IMG/VR virus record: IMGVR_UViG_3300021356_000096
Span: 1 to 31,615 of that record
Strand: one strand, 5' to 3'
Length of the DNA stretch: 31,615 bases
Origin: a virus
Shown here: in pieces, positions 14,731-25,500 of the stretch
Position numbering within the stretch: position 1 is the first letter of the stretch
How the letters are laid out: each line of letters begins with the position of its first letter
The notes under the pieces: generated by a model
Told to the model about the DNA's origin: nothing
Databases searched by the model: none
Seen by the model: the letters and a program-made list of their open reading frames with translations, nothing else
Made by a program: the position numbers and the translations under genes

Positions 14731-16517
14731 TGGCAACTTATAGATACGCAACTAAAGAATTATCAATAGCATCTGCTAAGGCTTTCATAGAGAAAGTTCA
14801 GCATGTGGATGAATCGTCAACAGAAAAAAAATCATCAATAATTTATGCTGTTTTGGGTCATAGTAACCAATGGGATAATGAGCCAACGCAAAACGCAATA
14901 AGATCAAGTAGACAAGATTCTACGTTGTATCCATATAGAAACTTTTTTGGTGGAAAGAAAATATCTGCTGGAGATATTTCGCATGTTGCTCGACGTGTCG
15001 ATTGGGTTTCTGGTACAGTTTACCCGATGTATAAAGATACGGTTGAGAACTTATACGATACAGACTTTTACGTTATGACTGATGAGTATAATGTGTATAA
15101 GTGCTTGTATAATAATAAAAACGCAGCATCGACAGTTAAGCCGACTGGGTTTACAACATCTTCTGTGACTCTTTCTGATGGATATACGTGGAAATATATG
15201 TATAGTATATCATTAGGTCAAGCTGAAAAGTTCACGACGACAAATCATATTCCAGTTCAGACATTATCAAACCCCGACTCTACCCCAGAACAAACAAGAC
15301 AAGGCGCAGTTCAGGATGCATCCGTCAATGGTTCTATTGAAATTGTAGAAACAAATGTTATTGGTTCTGGGTATTATCAACTAGATAACATAGACGTAGA
15401 AGCTGCAACATCAACTACTTTGAGATTTTCAGGTTTGGGTTCAGGTCTGTATGGCTCTTTGTCTACTAATGACGATTTCTATAACGGATCGAGTATATAC
15501 ATAAAGTCAGGAACAGGATCTGGTCAGTTAAGAAGAATTACTGATTATGTTGGCGAAACAAAAACTGTAACTGTTAACACGCAATTTACTACAATTCCAG
15601 ATCAAACTTCTACCGCTATCATTTCTCCAACAGTTACAATTATAGGAGATGGGTCAGGCGCACAGGGTTATGTTAAGGTTCATACAGGAACAGGAACAGT
15701 AGCAAATGTTAGCATAATTAATGTCGGTTCTCATTATACTAGAGCTAAGTCATATATTTCTGGAGGGCAAGGAACTGGTGCGACTGCTAATGCAATAATC
15801 TCACCTAAAGGCGGTCATGGCTCAGACCCAATATCAGAACTTGGCGGTGACAAGTTGATGGTTAATGTTAAGTTCCAAGGAAGTGAGGGTATATCAGCAA
15901 ACGGTAATGGGTACATACCAGCAAATACTGAGTTTAGAACTATCACGTTGCTCAAAGATCCAATGCTAAAGGTAGACTCAAATAATGAACCAGTTTCAGT
16001 TGAGTCGGTTGCTAATACGTCAAATAGTCCAAGCACTCTTAGATTCACGCATCGTGCTACAATTTCATATGAAAATATGGATGGCGATGTACCAAGTAAT
16101 CCTCTATATGCTGATGATATTATTACAAACGAAAGAATGAGATTAGCTGCAGAGCTTGGTACGTTAGAGTTTGTCACAGAACTCAATCCTCAGGATAGAG
16201 AAGATAACGCTATGAGGAATGCTCTACAAGGCGCTAATGCTCAGATAGTGTATATTAGAGATGATGAGATAAAAGATGATACATCTTTCTACACAGTTTA
16301 CCTAAATAATGTACAGAGTAATGGGGATAGGATAGCGTTTGCTAAAGATGATACTATTCTAAAGAAAGGTAGTGAAGAAAAAGTAGCTGTCATTGAAGAA
16401 TATGTATATCCAGAAGCTAATACATTTTCTGGCGAAGTTCTCTATGTTGAGAATATAGAAAAAGTAACGAAAGACCCCGATCAAATAGAAGATATTAAAG
16501 TCATATTAGATTTTTAA
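14730..16517 (+). CDS. 8: gp8-like baseplate wedge protein, enlarged
   Basis: A 595-residue protein; T4 gp8 has 334. Residues about 35-170 fit the start of T4 gp8: a 'I-x-Y-A-V-L-G-H-S-x-x-W' strand for T4's FITFGRSEPW, 'ARRVDWVSGTVYP' for IPRRDWGDTRYP, 'NVYKCLYN' for VYRCLDV, and 'LSDGYTWKYMYSI' for PGDGYVWEYLFEI. The end, 'FRTITLLKDPML' and 'FSGEVLYVENIEKVTKDPDQIEDIKVIL' in pieces, fits T4 'FRQISIITNPL' and 'SGEMIYMENRPP...QTEEINILF'. About 250 extra residues in the middle are Gly/Ser/Thr-rich beta repeats. gp8 dimers connect the wedge arm of gp7 with gp10 at the rim. The start ATG overlaps the gp7 stop (TAATG). Confidence 0.85.
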   Translation: MATYRYATKELSIASAKAFIEKVQHVDESSTEKKSSIIYAVLGHSNQWDNEPTQNAIRSSRQDSTLYPYRNFFGGKKISAGDISHVARRVDWVSGTVYPMYKDTVENLYDTDFYVMTDEYNVYKCLYNNKNAASTVKPTGFTTSSVTLSDGYTWKYMYSISLGQAEKFTTTNHIPVQTLSNPDSTPEQTRQGAVQDASVNGSIEIVETNVIGSGYYQLDNIDVEAATSTTLRFSGLGSGLYGSLSTNDDFYNGSSIYIKSGTGSGQLRRITDYVGETKTVTVNTQFTTIPDQTSTAIISPTVTIIGDGSGAQGYVKVHTGTGTVANVSIINVGSHYTRAKSYISGGQGTGATANAIISPKGGHGSDPISELGGDKLMVNVKFQGSEGISANGNGYIPANTEFRTITLLKDPMLKVDSNNEPVSVESVANTSNSPSTLRFTHRATISYENMDGDVPSNPLYADDIITNERMRLAAELGTLEFVTELNPQDREDNAMRNALQGANAQIVYIRDDEIKDDTSFYTVYLNNVQSNGDRIAFAKDDTILKKGSEEKVAVIEEYVYPEANTFSGEVLYVENIEKVTKDPDQIEDIKVILDF

Positions 16518-16528
16518 AGGTATTATAA

Positions 16529-19500
16529 ATGGCGTCACTAGAAACTAACTTAAACCAAAGTCCTTTCTTCGATGACTTTAATGAAGAAAAGAATTTTCAT
16601 CGTATTCTGTTCAGACCTGGATTTGCTGTTCAAGCCAGAGAGCTTACACAAATTCAATCTATTTTGCAGAATCAAATAGAGAGGTTTGGTGATGAGTTCC
16701 TCCATAACGGGACTATTATTGATGGTTGTGCTGTAGACCCAGAAAAGTGGTCTTTTGTAAAGTTAAAAGATAGAGATCCGACCAACGAAAACCCAATACT
16801 TTTGGGGAGCTTTTTTGACGATAATGCCGAAATAGAAGACGCAACAATAACAGGAGCAACAACTGGAGTTACAGCCAGATTACTTTATGCTGTTGAGGGT
16901 TCAGAATCTGCAGATCCAGACTTCCTTACTATTTTCGTATCATATACTAACTCAGGAACCGACCAAGAAACTAAAACATTCGCTGATGATGAAACTTTAA
17001 CGATTACAAGAAATAGCGACAGCGTTGTTCTTGTTAGCGCTAAGACTATAGCGTCTAATTCTACTGGTACTGGTTTGGGTGTTTCTTGTTCCGAGGGTGT
17101 GGTTTACCATAAGGGCAACTTTATAAGATCTAAAGAGCAAGTTGGTGTAGTCAGCAAATATACCACACAGCCAACATTAAGAATTGGTTTTGAAACAGTA
17201 GAGAGTATTGTCGATTCTAACCAAGATTCTTCACTACTTGATAACGCTTCAGGGGCAACTAATTTCACCGCTCCTGGCGCTTCTCGTTTAAAAATTGAAA
17301 CTAAAATCACCACTAGAGATATAAATTCTGCAAATACTGCAGACTTTTTTGTTGTTGCTGATGTTCAAGACGGTATTATAACCAGAAAATATGAGACAGC
17401 TTATGGTGACCTTGAAGATGAGTTGGCACTAAGAACTTATGAAGAATCTGGTAATTATGCTTTAGAACCTTTTAATGTTTCAATTCATGAACACTTACGA
17501 AGTGATGTAAATGATGGCGTTTATGGGTTAACTGGTTCTGATACTGTTGGCAACAGTAGTTTGTTGGTTGTACAAACTGAACCATCTACTGGTTATGTCA
17601 GAGGTTATAGAACTGAATTAGTAAAGGCTGATAAGAAAACAATTGATAAGGCTACTGATACTGACACAAGAAATGCAGTTACTGTTGGGCAAACTGTAGG
17701 TAATCATGTTATATGTAACAGCGTATTCGGTACATTTAGTTCTCAAGATTTAGACCTTGTAACTTTGTACGATCAGCCTCAATCTACAGAAACAACTGGT
17801 AGCGCAGATACAAGCATAGAAGGAACCGCAGTCGGTACTGCTAGAGTTCGTGGTTTTGAATATCACGAGCAAGGGAAGTATAGAATATATCTTTATGATA
17901 TAAAAATGAATTCTGGCAAATCATTCCGCAGTGATGCTCAGTCTTTGGTTATTGAAGATTCAATGGGTACTAATTTAAACTCATACGCCAATATAGTATT
18001 AGAGGGCGGTGTAGCTAAACTCAAGGATACCAATTTACTCAACCTTGTATTCCCTCTACAAAGCTCTGGCGTTAAAACACTATCTTCTTCGCAGTATGTT
18101 TACAGAGAAGAACAAGATATTACGATCAACCAAAATGGTGAGGCTACTGTTAGCCTCGAATCTGCTCCAGCTGGAGGGTTACACTCATTTAACGATACTG
18201 GCGACCTTTCTACTGCAGATAGAACGAATATTATTATTGTATTTAAGGAAGCCGATTCGGGTAATAGCATTAAGGTTGGTGATATTTGGGATTGGAGTCA
18301 AGGCGGTACAGTAGATGTCGACACGCAAATGAACATTGACCTTAATGTAGCTACTACGTTGGGGCAGGCGTTTGCTCAGGAAATAAACGCTACGGTTTAC
18401 TACAACGTATTGCGCTCTTCAACAACCCCTGCTGCTAAAACACTACAAGCATCTAGACATATCCATATTAATACAGCAACTGTCACCAATAGACAGTATG
18501 GTCCATGGAATTTAGGTGTTCCTGACGCATTCAAACTCGAAGGCGTTTATAGGTCTACAGATGCTGATATTGCTAATATAGGCGAAGATATTACTTCTCA
18601 CTTCTCTTTGGATGACGGTCAGAGAGACTCGCATTATGATGGGGCGAGACTGTTTAAAAATACGTCAAGCACCATAGATATCTCAAACGAAAATCTTATT
18701 GTTAAGTTTAGCCATTTTACCACAGATAGAACTTCTGGTCTGGGATACTATACGCTGGATTCATATCCTGTTGATGATGATAACCCAGATGATACTGACA
18801 AGATAACTACTCCTGAAATTCCTATATTTGTAAGATCCTCTGGTGAACAAATTGATCTTAGGGATTCGGTTGACTTCAGACCGTTGAAGGCAAACACATG
18901 TGCTCCTGTAACTACAGGAACAGCGCCAACTAACCCAGCAATTCCTACAACATATAATATACAATCTTCGGGCAGTTACTTCCCAACTCCTGATGAGAAC
19001 TTCCAAACTAATATTGAAAGATATTTACCAAGAGCTGATTTAGTGGTAATGCGCTCTACTGGGGAAATCCGTGTAATTAAAGGCGCTTCTAGCGATACTC
19101 CATTACTTCCTCAAGCTAGTGATAATTCGATGACACTTGCTGAGGTATTTATTCCACCATATCCTTCTTTGTCTCCATCAGCAGCTGCATATTATGGTAG
19201 ACCGAGATATGAGGTTATAGTTAATCGTACTGACAACAGAAGGTTGACGATGGAAGATCTGAGGCACCTTGAAGACGAAGTTGCTCTTCAGCGTGAGATG
19301 ATCCAATTAAACCACAAAGAAATTCAAGCGTTATCTAGGAGCGTGCTTACTGATGCTGATCCAGAAAATTGCGCAGAACCGCCAAAGGATAGCGTTATAG
19401 TAGATCCTCCTGCTGACGCTGTTATCGAGAATACGTTGAGGAGTTCGGACTATCCGTTCACCAGAGATCCTTTGCGTGTGATACCAACTCTTGAAGATGT

Positions 19501-19870
19501 AGAAATAAAATTAGACCCTGAGTCCTTCACAGCTTCGATGCAATCAAATACCGTTTTGACTTTGATTCCCACTGGTTCTGCTACATTTGTTGAGCAAAAT
19601 TTCGCTACCCAACCAAGACAGGTTACAGTTAAGAGTACAGTTCCAGCGAAAATGTATAATGGGCAGATGGATACTAATCATGCAGTTTGTTATATTGAAC
19701 AAATAGTCGATACTGTTGTTACGCCACCGCCACCGAAACCTGCACCTGCAGCACCGATCATCAAGCCAATTGTCACGGTACCAAGCTATGGCGGAGGCTT
19801 CGGAGGGTACGGATTCAGCTGGTCGGCAGGCTGGAGCTGGAACTTGGGTATGCACGGCTTTGGTTTTTAA
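16529..19870 (+). CDS. DUF4815-like large baseplate protein (possible gp10 role)
   Basis: A 1113-residue protein. The N-terminus 'NLNQSPFFDDFNEEKNFHRI' followed by 'LFRPGFAVQARELTQIQSIL' and 'NQIERFGDEFLHNG' is the DUF4815 signature I know from marine T4-like phage structural proteins. The middle is beta-rich; 'RPRYEVIVNRTDNRRLTMEDL' precedes a helix (about residues 905-945), then 'DPLRVIPTLEDVEIKLDP'. The C-terminus has a proline stretch (PPPPKPAPAAP) and a last ~27 residues made largely of Gly with Trp, Tyr and Phe, ending GMHGFGF. It follows gp8 by 11 bases, where T4 has gp9 and gp10, so a peripheral wedge/fibre-attachment role is likely, though no sequence match to T4 gp10 is visible. AAAGG precedes the ATG. 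Confidence 0.75.
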   Translation: MASLETNLNQSPFFDDFNEEKNFHRILFRPGFAVQARELTQIQSILQNQIERFGDEFLHNGTIIDGCAVDPEKWSFVKLKDRDPTNENPILLGSFFDDNAEIEDATITGATTGVTARLLYAVEGSESADPDFLTIFVSYTNSGTDQETKTFADDETLTITRNSDSVVLVSAKTIASNSTGTGLGVSCSEGVVYHKGNFIRSKEQVGVVSKYTTQPTLRIGFETVESIVDSNQDSSLLDNASGATNFTAPGASRLKIETKITTRDINSANTADFFVVADVQDGIITRKYETAYGDLEDELALRTYEESGNYALEPFNVSIHEHLRSDVNDGVYGLTGSDTVGNSSLLVVQTEPSTGYVRGYRTELVKADKKTIDKATDTDTRNAVTVGQTVGNHVICNSVFGTFSSQDLDLVTLYDQPQSTETTGSADTSIEGTAVGTARVRGFEYHEQGKYRIYLYDIKMNSGKSFRSDAQSLVIEDSMGTNLNSYANIVLEGGVAKLKDTNLLNLVFPLQSSGVKTLSSSQYVYREEQDITINQNGEATVSLESAPAGGLHSFNDTGDLSTADRTNIIIVFKEADSGNSIKVGDIWDWSQGGTVDVDTQMNIDLNVATTLGQAFAQEINATVYYNVLRSSTTPAAKTLQASRHIHINTATVTNRQYGPWNLGVPDAFKLEGVYRSTDADIANIGEDITSHFSLDDGQRDSHYDGARLFKNTSSTIDISNENLIVKFSHFTTDRTSGLGYYTLDSYPVDDDNPDDTDKITTPEIPIFVRSSGEQIDLRDSVDFRPLKANTCAPVTTGTAPTNPAIPTTYNIQSSGSYFPTPDENFQTNIERYLPRADLVVMRSTGEIRVIKGASSDTPLLPQASDNSMTLAEVFIPPYPSLSPSAAAYYGRPRYEVIVNRTDNRRLTMEDLRHLEDEVALQREMIQLNHKEIQALSRSVLTDADPENCAEPPKDSVIVDPPADAVIENTLRSSDYPFTRDPLRVIPTLEDVEIKLDPESFTASMQSNTVLTLIPTGSATFVEQNFATQPRQVTVKSTVPAKMYNGQMDTNHAVCYIEQIVDTVVTPPPPKPAPAAPIIKPIVTVPSYGGGFGGYGFSWSAGWSWNLGMHGFGF

Positions 19871-19872
19871 CT

Positions 19873-19880
19873 TATAAATA
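19873..19880 (+). promoter_or_regulatory. T4-type late promoter
   Basis: Exact TATAAATA in the 35-base gap after the DUF4815-like gene, 25 bases before the ATG at 19906. It would drive the 806-aa structural protein and the fibre genes beyond it. Confidence 0.75.
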
Positions 19881-19905
19881 CTAGAAAAACATAGGAATAA
19901 ATTTT

Positions 19906-22326
19906 ATGGGCGTCGCTACAAAAGCATCTGCTACAGCAATAATCTTGAAGGAGAAGTACAAGGCAGCAGGTCTAGATTATACAGGTCTTGCCGAATACTC
20001 TGACGTTTCTGGCTATAAAAACGGAACGAATGATTACGAGATTAAAGCGCACAATGAACGCACTGCTACATGTACTGGGTTAAAGCCGAGTACAAGAGTT
20101 TGGCCACGCCTTGATGGTAGAGATCTGAGCAATTACTGCAGAGAGCCAGGAAATGCGTATGGTACCAAACTAGTTACTGATGCTAATGGTGATCTAACAT
20201 TTAACTACAAGATCCCCAATGATAGTGATATGAAGTTCAGAGGCTTGAAGCACTTATTAGAAGTAAGTGATGTAGCACCGCCCGCTGGTGGCAACGGCAA
20301 TGGTGTAAGTTCAGGTAAAGATGGAGCTACAACAAGATGCGGTCAATACTTATATTTTCCATCTAACAAAACTGGTTTTGAGGCTGAAGATGTTTTACAA
20401 ACTTCTAACATTAGCTTAACAGAATTAAAAGCGGATTCGACTAAAACTACGGTTGTAACTACAAAAGTTGACGCAGAGTTCCCAGACTATATGTCGCAGG
20501 CATTTACTGTCCTTAAAGATGATATTGATGGAATCAGAATTAAGTTCTTGGACTTGTACTTCTCCGATAGACCAACTAATACAGGCGCCCATATGCTTGT
20601 TCAAATTAGGGAGACAGGAAAAAATGGCACTCCTACTGATAAAGTCTTGGCGCAGAGTGGGAAAGTTTATAGAAATGGCATAAATGTTTCTAACAACGGT
20701 ACGGAATCAACTAGATTTTCATTCAGAGATCCTATAATTCTGAAAAATAACAGAACATATTCATTGACTCTTATACCAAGCGAAAAGGGTCATGACTTTA
20801 CTGTTTGGACAGCTAGAAATAATGTTCGTGACGTTAGAACAAATGTTAATGCTCATTTTAAACCTGGAGTTGGGATGTTGTATGGATCATCTTCAGGCAC
20901 TCGGTGGCACATACTAAAAAATGAAGCCTTAAAAATGAATTTACATGCGGTAGAGTATGAGACTGAATCCGAGACAGATTTTATTGCTGAAAATGATAAT
21001 CTAGAATTTATTAATATTTCAGATATCAAACCGAAGCGCATAACTGGACTTAGAGGATTCCAGTTGGATGAGAAAGTTATGGGCGAATCTATACTGACTA
21101 TAACTTATGACTCTGGACATACTCCTGCTGTTGGTACTATGTATCAGACAGCTGAAGCGCGAGATGGGGCTAGAGTTTCTAATGATAATTTCGCCAACGG
21201 AACTATCAGAAGCGTTATTAGTGATGATGGAACCGATACTGCTGTGGTAAAACTGGATGCTGCAGGAAACTTTGGTTATGAAGCAGGCGCTAACGTATAT
21301 GTCGGCACAACGAAAGTTGGTACTGTTTCTTCATTCTCTGCCAATACAACCTTTGGTTATACCAGATTTATTAATACTGACTTTGGTAGAATACGACTAG
21401 GCGACTCTACAGCTGTTTCTTCTAATACAAACGCCAAATTTAAAACAGGCGACTTTATCCGTGGTCAAGACTTTGGTGGCAGTGCTAAGATTGAATCTGT
21501 ATTGAACCCATCGATTGACGAGCTTGATATTAGATTACCATTTATTTCTGATCATAATACTGAATTAAAGTGGTATATAAAAACAACTAAAGCTGGCACG
21601 ACTTCCATTACCCCTAATTGGACAGAAATAAACGGAAACAGAACACTTCAGTTCGGTAAAGACAGGCAAGTAATATACAGCAAATCTAATCTTCCAGATA
21701 AATCTATCCAACTTAAAGGGGTTATGAAAACAACTAATAAGAACGTGTCTCCTTCCGTGATAATAGATGATCTTACTCTTGTTGCTAAAAGGCAAAGAAT
21801 TAATTCCACAAACGCTAATGAAGTTTCACCTGCTGGAGACAGTGCTGCGAGATATGTATCTAGGTCTTTGCGTGCCACTAATCCAAGAACAGGCGAGGCT
21901 TCTGAACGAATATTTGTCCATGGTAGTGCGTACTATCCAGATGGTTCTAATATATATGCATATATAAGAGCTAAAAATGACAACGACCCAGAAAAATTAC
22001 AAGATAAAGATTATACGTTGTTGCGTGGCAGCGCATCGGGTAGATCGATTTTGGGAGAAAGGCTAGACAAGGTAAATATAGTTTTTGGTCCAGTGGCAAA
22101 TACATCAGGTGAACAATTCCTTTCATCAAATAATGTTTTAAGAATGAATTCAGCTAATAATAATGTATTGGCATACAGATCTTCTGATGGATCGATACAT
22201 CATGGTATTGATGACTTCCAAATTAAGATAGTATTCACAAAACCTGAAAATGCTGGAACTGCATATGCCCCAGAAATATTTGACTTAGATTGCATCAGTC
22301 ATAAGACTGCTATAGAAATCGTATAG
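19906..22326 (+). CDS. Large structural protein with 'KPSTR..DG' N-terminal domain
   Basis: An 806-residue protein preceded by TAGGAAT and the late promoter. The N-terminal ~115 residues carry 'TGLKPSTRVWPRLDGRDLS', a single cysteine (Y-C-R-E) and 'LVTDANGDLTFNYKIPND', then 'RGLKHLLEVSD'. From memory, this beta-sandwich module (LKPnTr.y..fDG.dvs.yC ... lvTda.G...g.f.iP) recurs in big structural proteins of marine T4-like phages. A second module at about 185-310 ('DIDGIRIKFLDLYFSDRPTN', 'ILKNNRTYSLTLIPS') looks like a carbohydrate-binding-type beta sandwich. The rest is beta-rich with Asn/Thr/Gly. No coiled coil, no membrane segment, no catalytic motif. Likely a baseplate rim or fibre-attachment protein. 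It ends 7 bases before a GTG-started small gene. Confidence 0.7.
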   Translation: MGVATKASATAIILKEKYKAAGLDYTGLAEYSDVSGYKNGTNDYEIKAHNERTATCTGLKPSTRVWPRLDGRDLSNYCREPGNAYGTKLVTDANGDLTFNYKIPNDSDMKFRGLKHLLEVSDVAPPAGGNGNGVSSGKDGATTRCGQYLYFPSNKTGFEAEDVLQTSNISLTELKADSTKTTVVTTKVDAEFPDYMSQAFTVLKDDIDGIRIKFLDLYFSDRPTNTGAHMLVQIRETGKNGTPTDKVLAQSGKVYRNGINVSNNGTESTRFSFRDPIILKNNRTYSLTLIPSEKGHDFTVWTARNNVRDVRTNVNAHFKPGVGMLYGSSSGTRWHILKNEALKMNLHAVEYETESETDFIAENDNLEFINISDIKPKRITGLRGFQLDEKVMGESILTITYDSGHTPAVGTMYQTAEARDGARVSNDNFANGTIRSVISDDGTDTAVVKLDAAGNFGYEAGANVYVGTTKVGTVSSFSANTTFGYTRFINTDFGRIRLGDSTAVSSNTNAKFKTGDFIRGQDFGGSAKIESVLNPSIDELDIRLPFISDHNTELKWYIKTTKAGTTSITPNWTEINGNRTLQFGKDRQVIYSKSNLPDKSIQLKGVMKTTNKNVSPSVIIDDLTLVAKRQRINSTNANEVSPAGDSAARYVSRSLRATNPRTGEASERIFVHGSAYYPDGSNIYAYIRAKNDNDPEKLQDKDYTLLRGSASGRSILGERLDKVNIVFGPVANTSGEQFLSSNNVLRMNSANNNVLAYRSSDGSIHHGIDDFQIKIVFTKPENAGTAYAPEIFDLDCISHKTAIEIV

Positions 22327-22333
22327 GTGGTCT

Positions 22334-22546
22334 GTGAATAGATTAGTTGGAGTTGCTGAAAGACCTGATTTGGTAAAAGACATAGATACTGGAATGATAT
22401 ATGTAGTCAATGATAGGGAACATAAAGAATATAATGCTTTAAAACTTAGAAAAGAATCTGCCGATAAAATGAAACAAGAAGTTGAAAATTTAAAATCAGA
22501 TATCGATGATATCAAAAGCATGCTGACAACTTTAATAAATAAGTAA
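22334..22546 (+). CDS. Small coiled-coil phage protein, GTG start
   Basis: A 70-residue protein beginning at GTG 22334, the only start that keeps the N-terminal 'MNRLVGVAERPDLVKDIDTG' whole; TAGGTGG lies a few bases before. The first 35 residues ('L-V-K-D-I-D-T-G-M-I-Y-V-V-N-D' then a Y-N pair) resemble the 'LVRDmnSkAiiNtD...Y..Y' start seen in small genes of marine T4-like phages. The second half is a heptad-type coiled coil (KMKQEVENLKSDIDDIKSML). Its place between structural and fibre genes suggests a small virion component or a fibre assembly partner. Function unknown. Confidence 0.68.
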   Translation: MNRLVGVAERPDLVKDIDTGMIYVVNDREHKEYNALKLRKESADKMKQEVENLKSDIDDIKSMLTTLINK

Positions 22547-22567
22547 AACCACTTAAAGAGAATTCAA

Positions 22568-25500
22568 ATGACAGTAACTGTTGCAAATACCGAACTCCTG
22601 AACAGCTTTGATGCTTGGAGGCTAAACACAAACTTTATTGCTACTGTTATCAGTAATAACGTAGTTACAGTTTCAGGGACTGGAGATACTGCTCGTGGCG
22701 GTACTGCTACTGGTGATGGTCATGTTCATGGTCAGTTTTCGGCTAATAATTTATCAACTCCTGAATTAAGTGGCGGGATAGTCGGTAATCCAGGTCCAAT
22801 ATCAATTACATCTAACACCACAATTGTTTCTACAGTATCTGACTTTACAGTAGACTCTGATGCCACGTTCACTTCTAACGCAAACTTTACGATTACTGGT
22901 GAGAACAGAATGATCTTGCCTAGTGTTGAGAAGATACGTGTTGGCGGTGGTTCTGATGGTCAAGTATTAAGAATACAGCAAAACAACGAACCGCATTTTA
23001 AAGATTTCAAGCTAAGAGATTTACAAGGCGATCATGCCTTTGAATTGACGCATAACGATTTAACTCTGGCTGGCGGTAATACCGCATTTAGAGATGATGG
23101 TAATTCACCGCATTTAGTTTTCTCTGGCGGTCAAAGTAATACCGATACTGTTTCCGTTTATTTGGTTGGTTCCGCTCTTTCTGGCGATTCGGATTTATAC
23201 ATTAAGTTAGTTGATTCTGCTGGTGACTCTGCTCTAGTCATAACTGACTCAGGTAATACTATTGTCGCTACAATTGATTCTAACGGTAATGCTGATTTTA
23301 CAAATAATTTAACTGTAGATGGTGTAACAAGTTTAAACTCTACCTCTACCACAACGCTGACTGCTAATGGCGCAACAAATTTAGAATCAACATTAGACGT
23401 TGATGGTGCCACCACTCTAAACTCTACGCTAGACGTTGATGGTGGAACTACCTTAAATGCTGCCCTAGATGTTGACGGAGCAACTACTCTAAATTCAACC
23501 TTAGATGTTGATGGTGCGTCAACTCTAAATGGTCTAACAGTTACAACGTTGACTGCTAATGGCGCAGTGAATTTAGAATCAACTTTAGATGTTGATGGTG
23601 GAACTACTTTAAACTCAACCTTAGATGTTGATGGTGGGACTACATTAAATGCTGCCTTAGATGTTGATGGCGCCACTACTTTGAATTCAACCTTAGATGT
23701 TGATGGTGCGTCAACCTTACACAACCTTGATGCGATTGATGTAACTGCTAATGGTAACTTAATCATCAAGGGGAGCGCTAACCTACAAAGCACTGAGGTT
23801 ACAACACTAGACGCTAATGGTGCTGTAGACTTTACATCAACCCTAAATGTTGACGGCTCTACGACTCTTAATGCGCTAACCATTACAACTCTAACCGCTA
23901 ATGGCGCAGTAGATCTAGAATCAACCTTAGATGTTGATGGTGCCACTACTCTAAACTCTACGCTAGATGTTGATCTTGCTACTACTCTAAATTCAACCTT
24001 AGATGTTGATGGTGCGTCAACTCTACATGGTTTAACAGTTACAACGTTGACTGCTAATGGCAATACAATAATTAAAGGTAGTGCGAATTTACAAAGCGTT
24101 GAGGTTACGACACTAGACGCTAATGGTGCTGTAGACTTTACTTCTACTTTAAATGTTGACGGCTCTACGACTCTTAATGCTCTAACAACTACAACGTTGA
24201 CTGCTAATGGTGCTGTTGATTTAAAATCAACCTTAGACGTTGATGGTGACACTTCCCTTAATGATGTAACAGTTACAACGCTGACTGCTAATGGTGATAC
24301 AATAATCAAAGGTAGTGCGAATTTACAAAGCGCTGAAGTCACAACTCTAAATGCAAATAGTACAGTTAATTTCTACTCAGGAGCATTCTTCGCCAACGGT
24401 AACATTACGTTTGGTACAGATAGAACAGCTGAAACTGATGAAGCAACTAGACGTTCCCTGTGGGAAAGCGGTGCGTTGTCGACTCTCACGATATATGCGA
24501 ACACTGTATTTAAAGATAATGTTACTATTCCAGGTGGTGTTACTACTGAATCGGCAGGTGCTTTCGGTAGCATAACTGTATCTGGTGAGAGTCTATTAAA
24601 TGGTGATGTTACAGTCGGAAATGATGCTACTGATACTATTAGTATTGGTGGTACTATTGGTGGCGCTGTTACTCACTCAGGCGGTCAGTTATTCAATTCT
24701 TCAGGTCAGTTGGCAGTAGCTAGAATTGGCTCTGGGACTATAGCAAGCGGTAAGTTACAAGATAATTTAGTTGGCGATGCTGGGACTTATGGTAGTTCTA
24801 CAGTAGTTCCTTCTATTACAGTAAATTCTAAAGGTTTAATTACATCAATATCTAACAACAATATAGCTGGGTTGAGCAACTTTACTTATACTGTAGCCAA
24901 TACCACTCTTAGAATTACTTCTACTGACAGTACTGAATTTGATGTCAATCTTCCAGCTACTCAAACTGCAGCATCATCTGCAGCTGGGGATGATGTTCTT
25001 GGTTTGGCTTCGTTTAATTCAAGCCACTTCGCTGTTACTGATGGTTGGGTTAAACTTAAAAATTCAACAACTGGTCCAGTCCTTAATGTAACAGGAACTG
25101 CTAACGAAATTCAAGTAGACCGAACTCTCGGTACAACTCAAATCGGATTGCCTGATGACGTTTCGGTAACAGGTCAATTGTCTGTTGGTGAGAATGTTGT
25201 AATTACTGGTAACTTGACTGTTTCTGGAACTACAACTACCGTCAATACAACTGAGGTTAATATTGCTGACAATATGCTTGTATTGAATAGTGATGTCGGC
25301 GAAGGCGACCAACCCTCTGAGAACTCTGGATTTACTGTTAATCGTGGCGCACAGGCGAATGTTGTTTTACGTTGGAATGAAAACACCACTACTCCAGCGG
25401 ATAGTAGATGGCAATTATCTGCTAATAACGCAGACTACTATGATATTCTAACCAATAATGAACAGGCTATTACAGATAGAACAGAAACAACTAGCGTTGA

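Noticed and set aside
16522-16529. TATAAATG-like box just before the DUF4815-like gene
   Set aside because: One mismatch to the late consensus and it includes the A of the start codon, so a promoter here would give a transcript starting inside the gene.
22534-22541. AATAAATA, a possible late promoter for the S74 fibre
   Set aside because: One mismatch at the first base and it lies in the coding end of the small coiled-coil gene; plausible but not separable from chance in AT-rich DNA.
23158-24342. 394-aa open frame on the minus strand across the fibre repeats
   Set aside because: It is an antisense shadow of the in-phase tandem repeats of the fibre; composition is repetitive Val/Ser/Thr/Lys, it has no ribosome site and no domain.
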